A stretch of 28,604 nucleotides of DNA from CAYLLN01 sp036496265 (GCA_036496265.1 DASXLL010000225.1:1-28604); one strand, 5' to 3'. Positions 17,055-24,782 are shown, counted from the stretch's first letter. Notes: generated by a model not told the origin, from the sequence alone. Numbers and translations are program-made.

Positions 17055-17666
17055 TCATAATTCCCCTCCCACCGCTTGCTTCAACCTCGCCAGCGCCCGC
17101 ACCCACAAATTCTGCACGCTGGGCACCGTGCGTCCCATCCTCGCTGCCACCTCGGCAAACGGCAAACCTTCCAAATGCCTCAGCATAATGACCTGCCGAT
17201 AATCCTCCGGCAATTGCTCCATCGCGTTCGCCAAGATTACCAGCGCCTCGCGCTTCGTCGCGTGCCGGCTGGGCGTGCTCGTGTCGGCGACCAGCCCTTG
17301 CGAGAGCAGACCGGACGTATCGTCGAGCTCGACGGCCAGCGCCTTCTCCAGCCGTGCGTCGCGCTGCTGCGTTCCCAAATACCGCCGCACATGATTCGAT
17401 AGAATTCCAGCGAGAATCGTCCGCAGCCACGCCAAGAATTCCCCTTCGCTCGTCCCGCGAAACGTGCCGATGTGCTGATGCACCTGCAAGAATGTCTCTT
17501 GCACCAAATCCGCCGCGTCCGCTTTGCCCTGCAGCCGCCGACCAATCTGCGTCCTCGCCAGCAGCGTCAGATAGCCGCGATAGAGTTCGACGAGCGTGCC
17601 CAGCGCCTCGCCATCGTGCCGCTTGGCCTTCTCCAGCAGCTCTTGAAGATTGACTTCCGCAGCCAT
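17055..17666 (-). CDS. ECF-type RNA polymerase sigma factor, kinase-linked
   Basis: A 203-residue sigma-70-family factor with only regions 2 and 4. Region 2 holds DAADLVQETFLQVHQHI and FRGTSEGEFLAWLRTIL; region 4 holds LPEDYRQVIMLRHLEGLPFAEVAARMGRTVPSVQNLWVRALARL as a helix-turn-helix with the usual ECF form. The ATG at 17666 was chosen because GAAGG lies about 8 bases upstream; in-frame ATGs at 17702 and 17717 and an open frame to 17789 lack such a site. It directs polymerase to a small promoter set, not identifiable here. Planctomycetes are known for ECF groups encoded next to Ser/Thr kinases; here the kinase follows by 3 bases, so phosphorylation of the sigma factor or a partner may replace the usual anti-sigma factor. 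No anti-sigma gene is seen. Confidence 0.92.
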   Translation of the reverse strand: MAAEVNLQELLEKAKRHDGEALGTLVELYRGYLTLLARTQIGRRLQGKADAADLVQETFLQVHQHIGTFRGTSEGEFLAWLRTILAGILSNHVRRYLGTQQRDARLEKALAVELDDTSGLLSQGLVADTSTPSRHATKREALVILANAMEQLPEDYRQVIMLRHLEGLPFAEVAARMGRTVPSVQNLWVRALARLKQAVGGEL

Positions 17667-18017
17667 TGCGTCGCCTTCGTTTGAGTTGGCACCAATGGCC
17701 ATCTTAGTCGCGTCCATTTGGTTATAACGTCGCCCATGAAATCGAATTACGGGCCAAGGAATGACAAACACGCGATTTCGCTCCGTCATTCAATACTGTG
17801 CTGGGAAGAGCCCCTGCTAAAAAAGTCACCAAGGCCCGTCCGATTCATCCTTTTTTCGACCGCCACGCAGACGTTTCATCCTCGATAAGTTTTCGCCGGT
17901 GGTTTTCTCGCCCCGCCGTTACTAACCCCCTAGCGGCATTCGCCGCCGAAAAAACTGACCCCTTCGCTGGCCAGTTTCCTTGTCTTAGCTATTTGTTCTA
18001 AATCGGGGAGAGGCAAT
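17667..18017. other. Divergent intergenic region without a gene
   Basis: A 351-bp gap between the divergent ECF and dockerin genes. I see a small stem GCGGC-attc-GCCGC (17933-17946) and runs of A, but no clear promoter or ECF-type AAC/CGT pair that I would defend. GGGAGAGG at 18006-18013 serves as ribosome binding site for the gene at 18018. Confidence 0.45.
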
Positions 18018-19493
18018 ATGTTCTGGCGAAAATCAAAATCAGAGAAACGGCAGAGCTTGCGACGATCGTTCCTGCGGGTCGAAAGCCTCGAAAGCCGCAA
18101 TTTGCTCAGCGGCAGCCCGTGGCAGAACCCGATGTCCTGCAATGACTTGGACAACGACGGCACCGTCTCCGCGTCCGACGTGCTGACCGCTATCAACGCC
18201 ATCAACGCCGGCGGCTCGGGCAACCTTTCCGGAAAAGCGACCGCCCCCACGCTCTCCGGCGGTTCATCCGACTACGTCGATGCCAACGGCGATGGCGACC
18301 TGAGCGCGTCGGATGTCCTTTCGGTCATCAATGCCATTAACACCGGCCACCCGGACGCCCCGCCGCAGAACGATCTGCCGGATACGGATCAGCAGGCCGA
18401 CGCGATTGATCCGAGCATTCCGGCCCTGCCGCTCGACAACGGCTTCGCTCGCGTGAAGGCCGAATTAAATGCCGCCGGCGACGTGGACGTGTTCAAGGTC
18501 GTGGCGGCGACGACATCGCTCAACTTCGCGCTGTTTTCCAAGACGGCCGGCATCAGCGTCGCCATCGAAGACTCGACGGGCGCCGCTATCGGCTCTGCCA
18601 CCAACGATCCGACGACGCGCCACCCGGCCTCCGTCACCGCCACCGTCGATGTCGGCAGCACGTATTACATCGTCGTTTCCGGCACAGGCGGCACAACCGG
18701 CGAATACTGCGTCCAGGTCATCGACAACGGCAAGGCCCTGCCGCCTCCGCCAGGCAAAGACGGCAGCGGCGATCAATCCGGAGACACCGGCGAAAGCGGT
18801 GACACCAGCGACGACTCCGGCCACCATGCCCCGCCGCCGATGGGCGATGGCGGCGACGACGGAGATACCGGCGACACGACCGACGGTTCCGACGACACAG
18901 GCAAGCCGCCGCTTCCTCCTCCTCCGCCTAAGCCCGCGGATGTGTTCGCCAAACTCGACACCGACTCCAGCGGCTCATTGTCGCTCGACGAATTCTCCGC
19001 CCTGCCGCCGCCGAAAGACGCGACCGCCACGCCGGCCGACGTCTTCGCCAAGTTCGACGCCAACTCCGACGGCGCGCTCTCGCTCGACGAATTCACCGCC
19101 CTCTTCGCAAAGCCCACCGGCGGCGACGATTCAGATGGCGGCGATTCCGGCGATGACGACGCTCCTCCGCCAGGCGCTCCGCCGACCGGCAGCGGCGGTC
19201 ACGGCGATCCATCCTCAGGCGGTGCCGGACAAACCGGCTCCGGTCCCACACAAGGTGGCCCCACTCAGGGCGGTTCTGGCCCGCAAACACCTCCTTCGCC
19301 CGACGATGTTTTCAAACATCTCGATGCCAACTCCGACGGCTCACTTTCCGCCACCGAATTCGCGACGTTCCGTGAACCACCAGGAGTCACCACCGCTCTC
19401 GACAAGCTCTTCGCCTCCTGGGACACCGACGGCAACAGCCTGTTGAGCCTCAGCGAGTTCGACCTCGGCTTCGCAACCTTCAAAAAGAGCTGA
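18018..19493 (+). CDS. LEPR-XLL, dockerin and EF-hand calcium-binding protein
   Basis: A 491-residue acidic protein. The start has a strong GGGAGAGG site. Residues 12-32 (SFLRVESLESRNLLSG core) match the LEPR-XLL motif found at the N-terminus of large planctomycete surface proteins, probably a sorting signal. Two dockerin type I repeats follow: DLDNDGTVSASDVLTAINAI (44-63) and DANGDGDLSASDVLSVINAI (88-107). Residues about 140-236 look like a PPC (pre-peptidase C-terminal) beta domain with DVDVFKVVA and YYIVVSGTGGTTGEY. Then come Asp/Gly/Pro-rich linkers and four EF-hand loops starting at about 314, 347, 436 and 469 (for example DANSDGALSLDE), the fourth less regular. All point to calcium binding outside the cytoplasm. 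No catalytic domain is present, so it may be structural or a scaffold/adaptor. Confidence 0.88.
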   Translation: MFWRKSKSEKRQSLRRSFLRVESLESRNLLSGSPWQNPMSCNDLDNDGTVSASDVLTAINAINAGGSGNLSGKATAPTLSGGSSDYVDANGDGDLSASDVLSVINAINTGHPDAPPQNDLPDTDQQADAIDPSIPALPLDNGFARVKAELNAAGDVDVFKVVAATTSLNFALFSKTAGISVAIEDSTGAAIGSATNDPTTRHPASVTATVDVGSTYYIVVSGTGGTTGEYCVQVIDNGKALPPPPGKDGSGDQSGDTGESGDTSDDSGHHAPPPMGDGGDDGDTGDTTDGSDDTGKPPLPPPPPKPADVFAKLDTDSSGSLSLDEFSALPPPKDATATPADVFAKFDANSDGALSLDEFTALFAKPTGGDDSDGGDSGDDDAPPPGAPPTGSGGHGDPSSGGAGQTGSGPTQGGPTQGGSGPQTPPSPDDVFKHLDANSDGSLSATEFATFREPPGVTTALDKLFASWDTDGNSLLSLSEFDLGFATFKKS

Positions 19494-19510
19494 CCTGCTG
19501 CACGCATCGC

Positions 19511-19588
19511 GGCGAGCGGGGGCCGTAAGGCCCCCGGTACTTCACAATCACCGGGAGGCTCATGCCGGGCTCACGCCTCCCGCTCGCC
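19511..19588. repeat. REPIN-like palindromic element, copy C (inverted)
   Basis: 78 bp with ends GGCGAGCGGG and CCCGCTCGCC. The order of hairpins is opposite to copies A and B: GGGGGCC-gtaa-GGCCCCC comes first, then a longer GGGAGGC-type stem. It starts 17 bases after the dockerin gene stop and could act as its terminator; an apparent upstream start of the next gene (ATG at 19562) lies inside it and is rejected. Confidence 0.87.
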
Positions 19589-19687
19589 ATAATCCAAAAC
19601 TTGCCCACCCCCAATTCACCGCGTAAATTACAGAGGACAAATATCCCCCGCTCCCCCTCTCTCCCCCTCGCCCACTCTCGGCTGCCA

Positions 19688-20251
19688 ATGGGCATCGTCT
19701 ATTTCCGCCGCTTTCGCATGGAAATCGACCTGTCTCTGCCGCTATTTCCGCAGCCCCAACTGCCGCCCGACTATCAGCTCGCCGCCTGGGACGACCGCCT
19801 GCTCGAGACCCACGCCGACACCAAGTACCGCTGTTTTCACGGGGAAATGGATGCCAATGTCTTTCCCTCGCTCAGCACGCGCGACGGCTGCCACCGGCTG
19901 ATGAACGACATAACCCGCCGCGGCGGCTTCACGCCAGCCGCCACCTGGCTGCTTGAGTATTGGCCCACCAACGCCCGTCGCCCGCTCCCCTGCGGAACCG
20001 TGCAAGGCGTCGCGGAAGACAAAGTCGGCGCAATCCAAAACGTCGGCATTTTGCCCGACCACCGCGGCCAAGGCCTCGGCTCGATTTTGATGTGGTATTC
20101 GCTCGCCGGCTTCAAATCTGTCGGCATCCACCGCGTTTTCCTCGAAGTCACCGCCCAAAACAGCGGTGCCTGCCGCCTCTACGAACGCCTCGGCTTCCGC
20201 CGCACCAAAGTCGTCTACAAAGCCTCCGAGGTTGCGTACGTCGAGGCATAG
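19688..20251 (+). CDS. GNAT-family N-acetyltransferase
   Basis: A 187-residue cytoplasmic enzyme of the Gcn5-related acetyltransferase fold. The acetyl-CoA signature is in VGILPDHRGQGLGSILM, with RGQGLG at 126-131, followed by the helix carrying FKSVGIHRVFLEVTAQN and the closing NSGACRLYERLGFRRTK, all typical of the C-terminal half. The ATG at 19688 was chosen since the longer frame from 19562 begins inside a repeat element and runs through C-rich, low-complexity DNA. The substrate cannot be told; GNATs acetylate amines of small molecules, antibiotics or proteins. It lies between the dockerin gene and the M16 homologue on the same strand, with a repeat element on each side, so an independent promoter is likely. 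Confidence 0.82.
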   Translation: MGIVYFRRFRMEIDLSLPLFPQPQLPPDYQLAAWDDRLLETHADTKYRCFHGEMDANVFPSLSTRDGCHRLMNDITRRGGFTPAATWLLEYWPTNARRPLPCGTVQGVAEDKVGAIQNVGILPDHRGQGLGSILMWYSLAGFKSVGIHRVFLEVTAQNSGACRLYERLGFRRTKVVYKASEVAYVEA

Positions 20252-20265
20252 GGGTCGTGCGAAAG

Positions 20266-20349
20266 GTCAGTTGTCAAAGTACAAATGACAAGTGACTAAT
20301 GACCACTGACAAGGTTTTGGGTCATTTGTCATTTGTCACTTGTCACTTG
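20266..20349. repeat. Inverted arms of heptamer tandem repeats
   Basis: The right arm is four exact 7-base units, TCATTTG, TCATTTG, TCACTTG, TCACTTG (20322-20349). The left arm (about 20270-20312) carries degenerate copies of the same unit in the opposite direction (reverse strand TTGTCAG, TGGTCAT, TAGTCAC, TTGTCAT). The two could fold into an imperfect long hairpin. It fills most of the 110-bp gap before the M16 gene. Confidence 0.8.
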
Positions 20350-20361
20350 AAGTTTCTGTCT

Positions 20362-21597
20362 GTGCCTCAAAAAATCCACAGCCACGCCTTCCCCAACGGC
20401 CTCACTCTCGTCGCCGAGGAAATGCCCTGGCTCGAATCGGCCGCCTTCGCCCTGCTCATGCCAGCCGGCTGCGCGTATGAGCCGGCCGAAAAGCTCGGTC
20501 TGGCGTCGCTGACCTGCGAAATGTCGCAGCGCGGCGCGGGAAAACGCGACAGCCGGCAGTTTTTGGCGGATTTAGAAAACCTCGGCGCCGATAGCTCCGC
20601 GTCGGTATCAATCGCCCACACGTCCGTCGGCGGCGCGATGCCGGCCGAAAGTCTGCCCGAGGTCCTTTCGATCTTCGCCGACCTGGTCCAGCGGCCGCAT
20701 CTGCCAGAAGACCAGCTCGAAGACGCCTTGCTGGGCTGTTTGCAAGAAGTCAAAGCGATCGAGGACGACCTCGCGCAGAAGACGATGCAGCAACTCCGCC
20801 GTTCGCACTACCCCGAGCCCTGGGGCCGCAGCTCGCAAGGCACCGAAAAGACTGTCAGCAGCCTGACGATTGCCGACGTGAAGCGATTTTTTAAGCAGCT
20901 CTATTCTCCGGCTGGCGCAATTCTGAGCGTCGCCGGAAAAATCGATTGGACCGCACTCAAAGAAACCGTCGAACGCCTCGTCGGCAGTTGGAAGCCGCTG
21001 CCAGCCACGCCGCTCAAAGTGACGCCCGCGGCACGAAAATACGAGCACATTCCGACCGACTCCAGCCAGACCCACATCGGCATCGCCTTCGACTCGGTGC
21101 CTTATTCGCATCCCGATTACTTCCAAATCCGCGGCGCAATCGGCGTCCTCAGCGACGGCATGAGCTCGCGGCTGTTCACCGAAGTCCGCGAGAAGCGCGG
21201 CCTCGTCTATACCGTCCACGCCGCCATGCATTCGCTCCGCGACCGCGGCTCGATTATCGCTTATGCCGGCACCACGTCCGAGCGAGCCCAGGAAACCCTC
21301 GACGTCATGCTCGCCGAGCTGAACAAGCTTTACGACGGCATCACCTCCGACGAAATCGACCGCCTCAAAGGCCGCATCAAACGCGCCCTCATCATCCAGC
21401 AAGAAAGCAGCCCCTCCCGCGCCGGTGCCATCGCCCTCGACTGGTACTATCTCACCCGCGTCCGCACCATGACCGAGCTGAGCGCCATTATCGACGCCCT
21501 CACCGCCGACACCATCAACGCCTACCTCGCCTCCCACCGCCCCACGCAATTCACCATCACCACCCTCGGCCGCGACAAGCTGCAAGTGCCAGCGTGA
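20362..21597 (+). CDS. M16-family peptidase homologue lacking HxxEH
   Basis: A 411-residue protein of the M16 (pitrilysin/mitochondrial processing peptidase) fold, half-length like single-subunit members. I chose GTG at 20362 (MPQKIHSHAFPNGLTLVAEEM), the normal M16 opening; the ATG at 20299 would add 21 residues read from heptamer repeats. In the zinc site, where active enzymes have HxxEH after G-L/I-A, this protein has GLASLTCEM at 46-54, so both His and the catalytic Glu are gone. The C-terminal R/Y element (MSSRLFTEVREKRGLVY, about 268-284) is intact. This is the pattern of non-catalytic M16 partners, which bind substrate beside an active subunit. No active M16 partner is in the window. 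The PVC gene starts 17 bp downstream. Confidence 0.88.
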   Translation: MPQKIHSHAFPNGLTLVAEEMPWLESAAFALLMPAGCAYEPAEKLGLASLTCEMSQRGAGKRDSRQFLADLENLGADSSASVSIAHTSVGGAMPAESLPEVLSIFADLVQRPHLPEDQLEDALLGCLQEVKAIEDDLAQKTMQQLRRSHYPEPWGRSSQGTEKTVSSLTIADVKRFFKQLYSPAGAILSVAGKIDWTALKETVERLVGSWKPLPATPLKVTPAARKYEHIPTDSSQTHIGIAFDSVPYSHPDYFQIRGAIGVLSDGMSSRLFTEVREKRGLVYTVHAAMHSLRDRGSIIAYAGTTSERAQETLDVMLAELNKLYDGITSDEIDRLKGRIKRALIIQQESSPSRAGAIALDWYYLTRVRTMTELSAIIDALTADTINAYLASHRPTQFTITTLGRDKLQVPA

Positions 21598-21614
21598 TCG
21601 GCTAAAGTGGCGGG

Positions 21615-24600
21615 ATGGCAAGCCGACACGAAATCACAAATCACAAGCATCAAACCTCAAACAAATTCCAATTCCAAAATCCGAATGATCTAAATCGCGG
21701 ACCTGTTGCCGTTTTGAGCATTGCGTCCTGTTTTCATTCGTATTTGTTTGTGATTTGTTGCTTGTTGCTTGGTCATTCCGGCGGTTACGCGGCCGACGGT
21801 TTTCCTCGCGTTCCGCCCACCCCCCCGGAAAAGGCGGAGGCAACATTTGAGGTCCAACACGGCTTCCGCATGGACCTCATCGCCGCCGAGCCCCTCGTCG
21901 TCGATCCGGTCGATCTCGCCTACGACGAGCTCGGCCGCGCCTACGTCATCGAGATGCGCGACTATCCCTACCCCGAAGAGAAAAACGCCGCCCCCACCGT
22001 CTTCCCCGGCACCGTGCGGCTGATCGAAGACACCGACGGCGACGGCAAGTTCGACAAAGCCACCATTTTCGCCGATCAGCTCGCCTGGCCCACCAGCGTC
22101 TGCTGCTACAAGGGCGGCGTATTCGTCGCCGCAGCCCCCGACATCTGGTACTTCAAAGACAACAACGGCGACGGAAAAGCGGATGAGCGGCGCAAAGTCT
22201 TCACCGGCTTTAGCCGCTACAACGTCCAGGCCATCATGAACAGTCTCCGCTGGGGCCTCGACAACAAAATCTACGGCTCCGCCTCCGGCAACGGCGGCAC
22301 GGTCGGTCACGTCCGGGAGGGCACCGTTCGGGAGGGCGAGGCTCCCGCCGAGCCTGCCGCCATACCAACCCGAAGCGTAAGCGAGGGACGCGCTAACGAG
22401 GCCATCCAACTCACCCGCCGCGATTTCCGCTTCGACCCCGTCACCGAAAAGATCGAAGCCATCAGCGGCGGCGAACGCTATGGGGCCTGCTTCGACGATT
22501 GGGGCAACCGCTTCCTCTGCAACATCCGCAACCCTGTGCAGCACGTCGTCCTGCCGCTCGCATACATGCAGCGCAACCCGAACCTGATCGTCCCCAGCTT
22601 CATCAACGACTGTGCCGAATCGGGCGATCAGCTCCGCGTCTATCGCCTCAGCCCGCCCGAAGCCTGGCGCGAGTTCCGCGCCCAGCGGTGGGCCCTCGAA
22701 GGGGCCAACATGCCCCGCAGCGAAACGATCGGCGCCGGCTTCTGGACCAGCTCCAGCGGCGTCTGCGTCTATCGCGGTGCCGCGTATCCGGAACCGTTTC
22801 GTGGCAACGTCTTCATCGGCGAAGTCGCCGGCAACCTCATCCACCGCCAAATCCTCGAGCGCGACGGCGTCACGTTCAAAAGCCGCCGCGCCGACGAAAA
22901 CACCGAATTCGTCCGCTCCCGCGACAACTGGTTCCGCCCCGTCAACTTCATCAACGCCCCCGACGGCACCCTCACCGTCCTCGACATGTACCGCGAAACC
23001 ATCGAGCACCCCTGGTCCATCCCCGACGACATCAAAGCCCAACTCGACCTCTCCAGCGGCAACGACCGCGGCCGGTTATATCGGCTCGCGCCGCCGGCGT
23101 TTTCATCACAGAAGCCGCCGAATCTTGCTAATTGCACGACAGCGGAACTTGTCGCCCATCTGGAAAATCCCAACTCTTGGTACCGCGAAACTGCTCAGCG
23201 ACTCTTATTCGAGCGGCAGGATAAGAACGCCGCGGAGCCGTTGAGGCAACTTGCACGCAGGAGCCTGCTGCCACAATGCCGACTTCATTCAGCATGGCTT
23301 CTTGAGGGACTGAACTCACTCGACCAAGAAAGTTTGTCCGCGCTCTTAGTCGATTCATCGGCGGATGTCATTCGACACGCGGTTATCTTGGCGGAGCCGC
23401 GCGCAAGGAACGACGGTCAGATCTTTGAGTTGATCTATCGACAGAGAAACCATCCAGAGCCGGCCGTCCAATTGCAGATCGTGTTCACCAGCGGGGAAAT
23501 TGGAAAAGAAAACCGAAAGTGGCGTGACTATCTTTTGCATAATGCAGCCGCCTTTTACTCAAACGATCCATGGATACGGCTTGCGATTGTCAGCTCCTTA
23601 GCTGGAAACGAAGAAACGCTGGCTGAGCTTCTGATATCTGGAGCTTATGCCGATGCGCAATCGCCCGACGCCAAAGGTCGTCTCGACTTGATTCGGATGC
23701 TTGCTACAGCCGTTGGTGCGCGAGGTGACACAACCGCTGTAGGACACATGATGCAGAGCGCAGGGCTCTATGCGTTCCCCAAATACCCCGGTCGCGGGTT
23801 CGCCGCACTTACTGGACTCGGGGAAGGGCTGGCGCGCCGCAGACAGAAATTTCCTGATCAGATTGCGAAACTTCCGGCGCACTCGGCGGGGATTTTGCGC
23901 AATCTGCTTCGCGAGGTCGCCGTGAATGCCGGCGATCACAAACGTTCTGAAGTGGAGCGCACCGCTGCGCTGCAGTTGCTTGCCTTTCTTGACTGGCACG
24001 ACGCTAAACAATCATTGGTAACCGCATTGTCGCCCAGTGAATCGAATGATGTGCAACGCACCGCACTCCGATCGCTTGCCTCCTTCAACGAACCCGCCGT
24101 CGCCCCCGAACTCCTCTCCCGCTGGAAACAACTCACCCCTCCCCTCCGCGACGAAGCCGTCACCATCCTCCTCAGCCGCCCCATCTGGCACGAACCCCTC
24201 ATCGCCGCCCTTGAAACCGGCGACGTTCCGATTTCTCAAGTCTCCATTCCCCAGCGCACTCGCCTCGCGGCCATCAAAGACGAAAAACTCGCCGAACGGG
24301 CCAAGGAAATCCTCGCCAGCTTCGCGCTTGGCCCGCGCAAAGAAGTCCTCGATCGCTATCAGGAATCACTTTCACTCAAAGGCGACACGAACCGTGGTCA
24401 GGCCGTCTATCGCCGCGAATGCCTCAACTGCCACAAACTCCGCAGCGAAGGCAGCGACGTCGGCCCGAGTCTCGAAACCGTCCAGCACCGCTCGCCGCCC
24501 GAAATTCTCATTCACGTTCTCGATCCCAACCGCGAAGTCTCCCCCAACTTCCTCGAATACGTCGTCCGCCTCGCCGACGGCCGCGTCCTCACGGGTTTAA

Positions 24601-24782
24601 TTGCCTCCGAAACCGACTCCGGCCTCACCCTCCGCCGCGCCCAAAACCAACAAGACAACATCCTCCGCTCCGAAATCGACGACATCGCCTCCAGCGGCAA
24701 ATCCCTCATGCCCGAAGGCCTCGAACAAAAAATCACCCCCCAAGAAATGGCCGACCTCATCGCCTACCTGAAACAGAACTGA
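21615..24782 (+). CDS. PVC-type CxxCH heme-binding protein with N-terminal beta-propeller
   Basis: A 1055-residue exported protein. N-terminal domain (from about residue 80): FRMDLIAAEPLVVDPVDLAYDELGRAYV, VRLIEDTDGDGKFD, WGLDNKIYG, a sorbosone-dehydrogenase-like beta-propeller of planctomycetes and verrucomicrobia. The middle part (about 505-900) is helical and HEAT-like. The C-terminal cytochrome domain has the heme motif CLNCH at 936-940, then VSPNFLEYVVRLADGRVLTG and MPEGLEQKITPQEMADLIAYL. The likely job is periplasmic oxidation of a sugar-like substrate with electrons passed to heme; substrate unknown. Odd points: residues about 233-262 (VREGTVREGEAPAEP...TRSVSEGRANEA) are repeat-encoded; residues 5-25 read from heptamer repeats, so a TTG at 21714 opening MSIASCFHSYLFVICCLLL may be the true start; codon use changes between about 23080 and 24060. 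Confidence 0.93.
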   Translation: MASRHEITNHKHQTSNKFQFQNPNDLNRGPVAVLSIASCFHSYLFVICCLLLGHSGGYAADGFPRVPPTPPEKAEATFEVQHGFRMDLIAAEPLVVDPVDLAYDELGRAYVIEMRDYPYPEEKNAAPTVFPGTVRLIEDTDGDGKFDKATIFADQLAWPTSVCCYKGGVFVAAAPDIWYFKDNNGDGKADERRKVFTGFSRYNVQAIMNSLRWGLDNKIYGSASGNGGTVGHVREGTVREGEAPAEPAAIPTRSVSEGRANEAIQLTRRDFRFDPVTEKIEAISGGERYGACFDDWGNRFLCNIRNPVQHVVLPLAYMQRNPNLIVPSFINDCAESGDQLRVYRLSPPEAWREFRAQRWALEGANMPRSETIGAGFWTSSSGVCVYRGAAYPEPFRGNVFIGEVAGNLIHRQILERDGVTFKSRRADENTEFVRSRDNWFRPVNFINAPDGTLTVLDMYRETIEHPWSIPDDIKAQLDLSSGNDRGRLYRLAPPAFSSQKPPNLANCTTAELVAHLENPNSWYRETAQRLLFERQDKNAAEPLRQLARRSLLPQCRLHSAWLLEGLNSLDQESLSALLVDSSADVIRHAVILAEPRARNDGQIFELIYRQRNHPEPAVQLQIVFTSGEIGKENRKWRDYLLHNAAAFYSNDPWIRLAIVSSLAGNEETLAELLISGAYADAQSPDAKGRLDLIRMLATAVGARGDTTAVGHMMQSAGLYAFPKYPGRGFAALTGLGEGLARRRQKFPDQIAKLPAHSAGILRNLLREVAVNAGDHKRSEVERTAALQLLAFLDWHDAKQSLVTALSPSESNDVQRTALRSLASFNEPAVAPELLSRWKQLTPPLRDEAVTILLSRPIWHEPLIAALETGDVPISQVSIPQRTRLAAIKDEKLAERAKEILASFALGPRKEVLDRYQESLSLKGDTNRGQAVYRRECLNCHKLRSEGSDVGPSLETVQHRSPPEILIHVLDPNREVSPNFLEYVVRLADGRVLTGLIASETDSGLTLRRAQNQQDNILRSEIDDIASSGKSLMPEGLEQKITPQEMADLIAYLKQN
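21631..21777. repeat. Heptamer repeat arms at the 5' end of the PVC heme gene
   Basis: Left arm: AAATCAC, AAATCAC, AAGCATC, AAACCTC, AAACAAA (21631-21665). Right arm in the opposite sense: GTGATTT, GTTGCTT, GTTGCTT, GGTCATT (21750-21777). Same 7-base step and AT-rich character as the locus at 20266-20349. The right arm codes for the hydrophobic core of the signal peptide (FVICCLLLGH). Confidence 0.75.
22311..22389. repeat. Composite palindromic insertion (EGEAPAEP + TRSVSEG) inside PVC gene
   Basis: An imperfect 15-bp duplication (22311-22325 and 22326-22340) leads into a palindrome with stems GGGAG/CTCCC (22330-22346) and GGCTC/GAGCC (22340-22354), coding for EGEAPAEP. It is followed at 22367-22389 by the exact 23-base motif also found in the palindrome at 8477-8499, here coding for TRSVSEG. 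Both are read in frame. Confidence 0.85.

Noticed and set aside
20299..20361. ATG at 20299 as start of the M16 gene
   Set aside because: The 21 added residues come from heptamer repeats; the GTG at 20362 matches the family start.
21690..23042. 450-codon open frame on the minus strand inside the PVC heme gene
   Set aside because: It is the antisense frame of a strongly biased gene (Ala/Asp/Gly/Val-rich, no domain pattern), while the plus strand carries clear family motifs.
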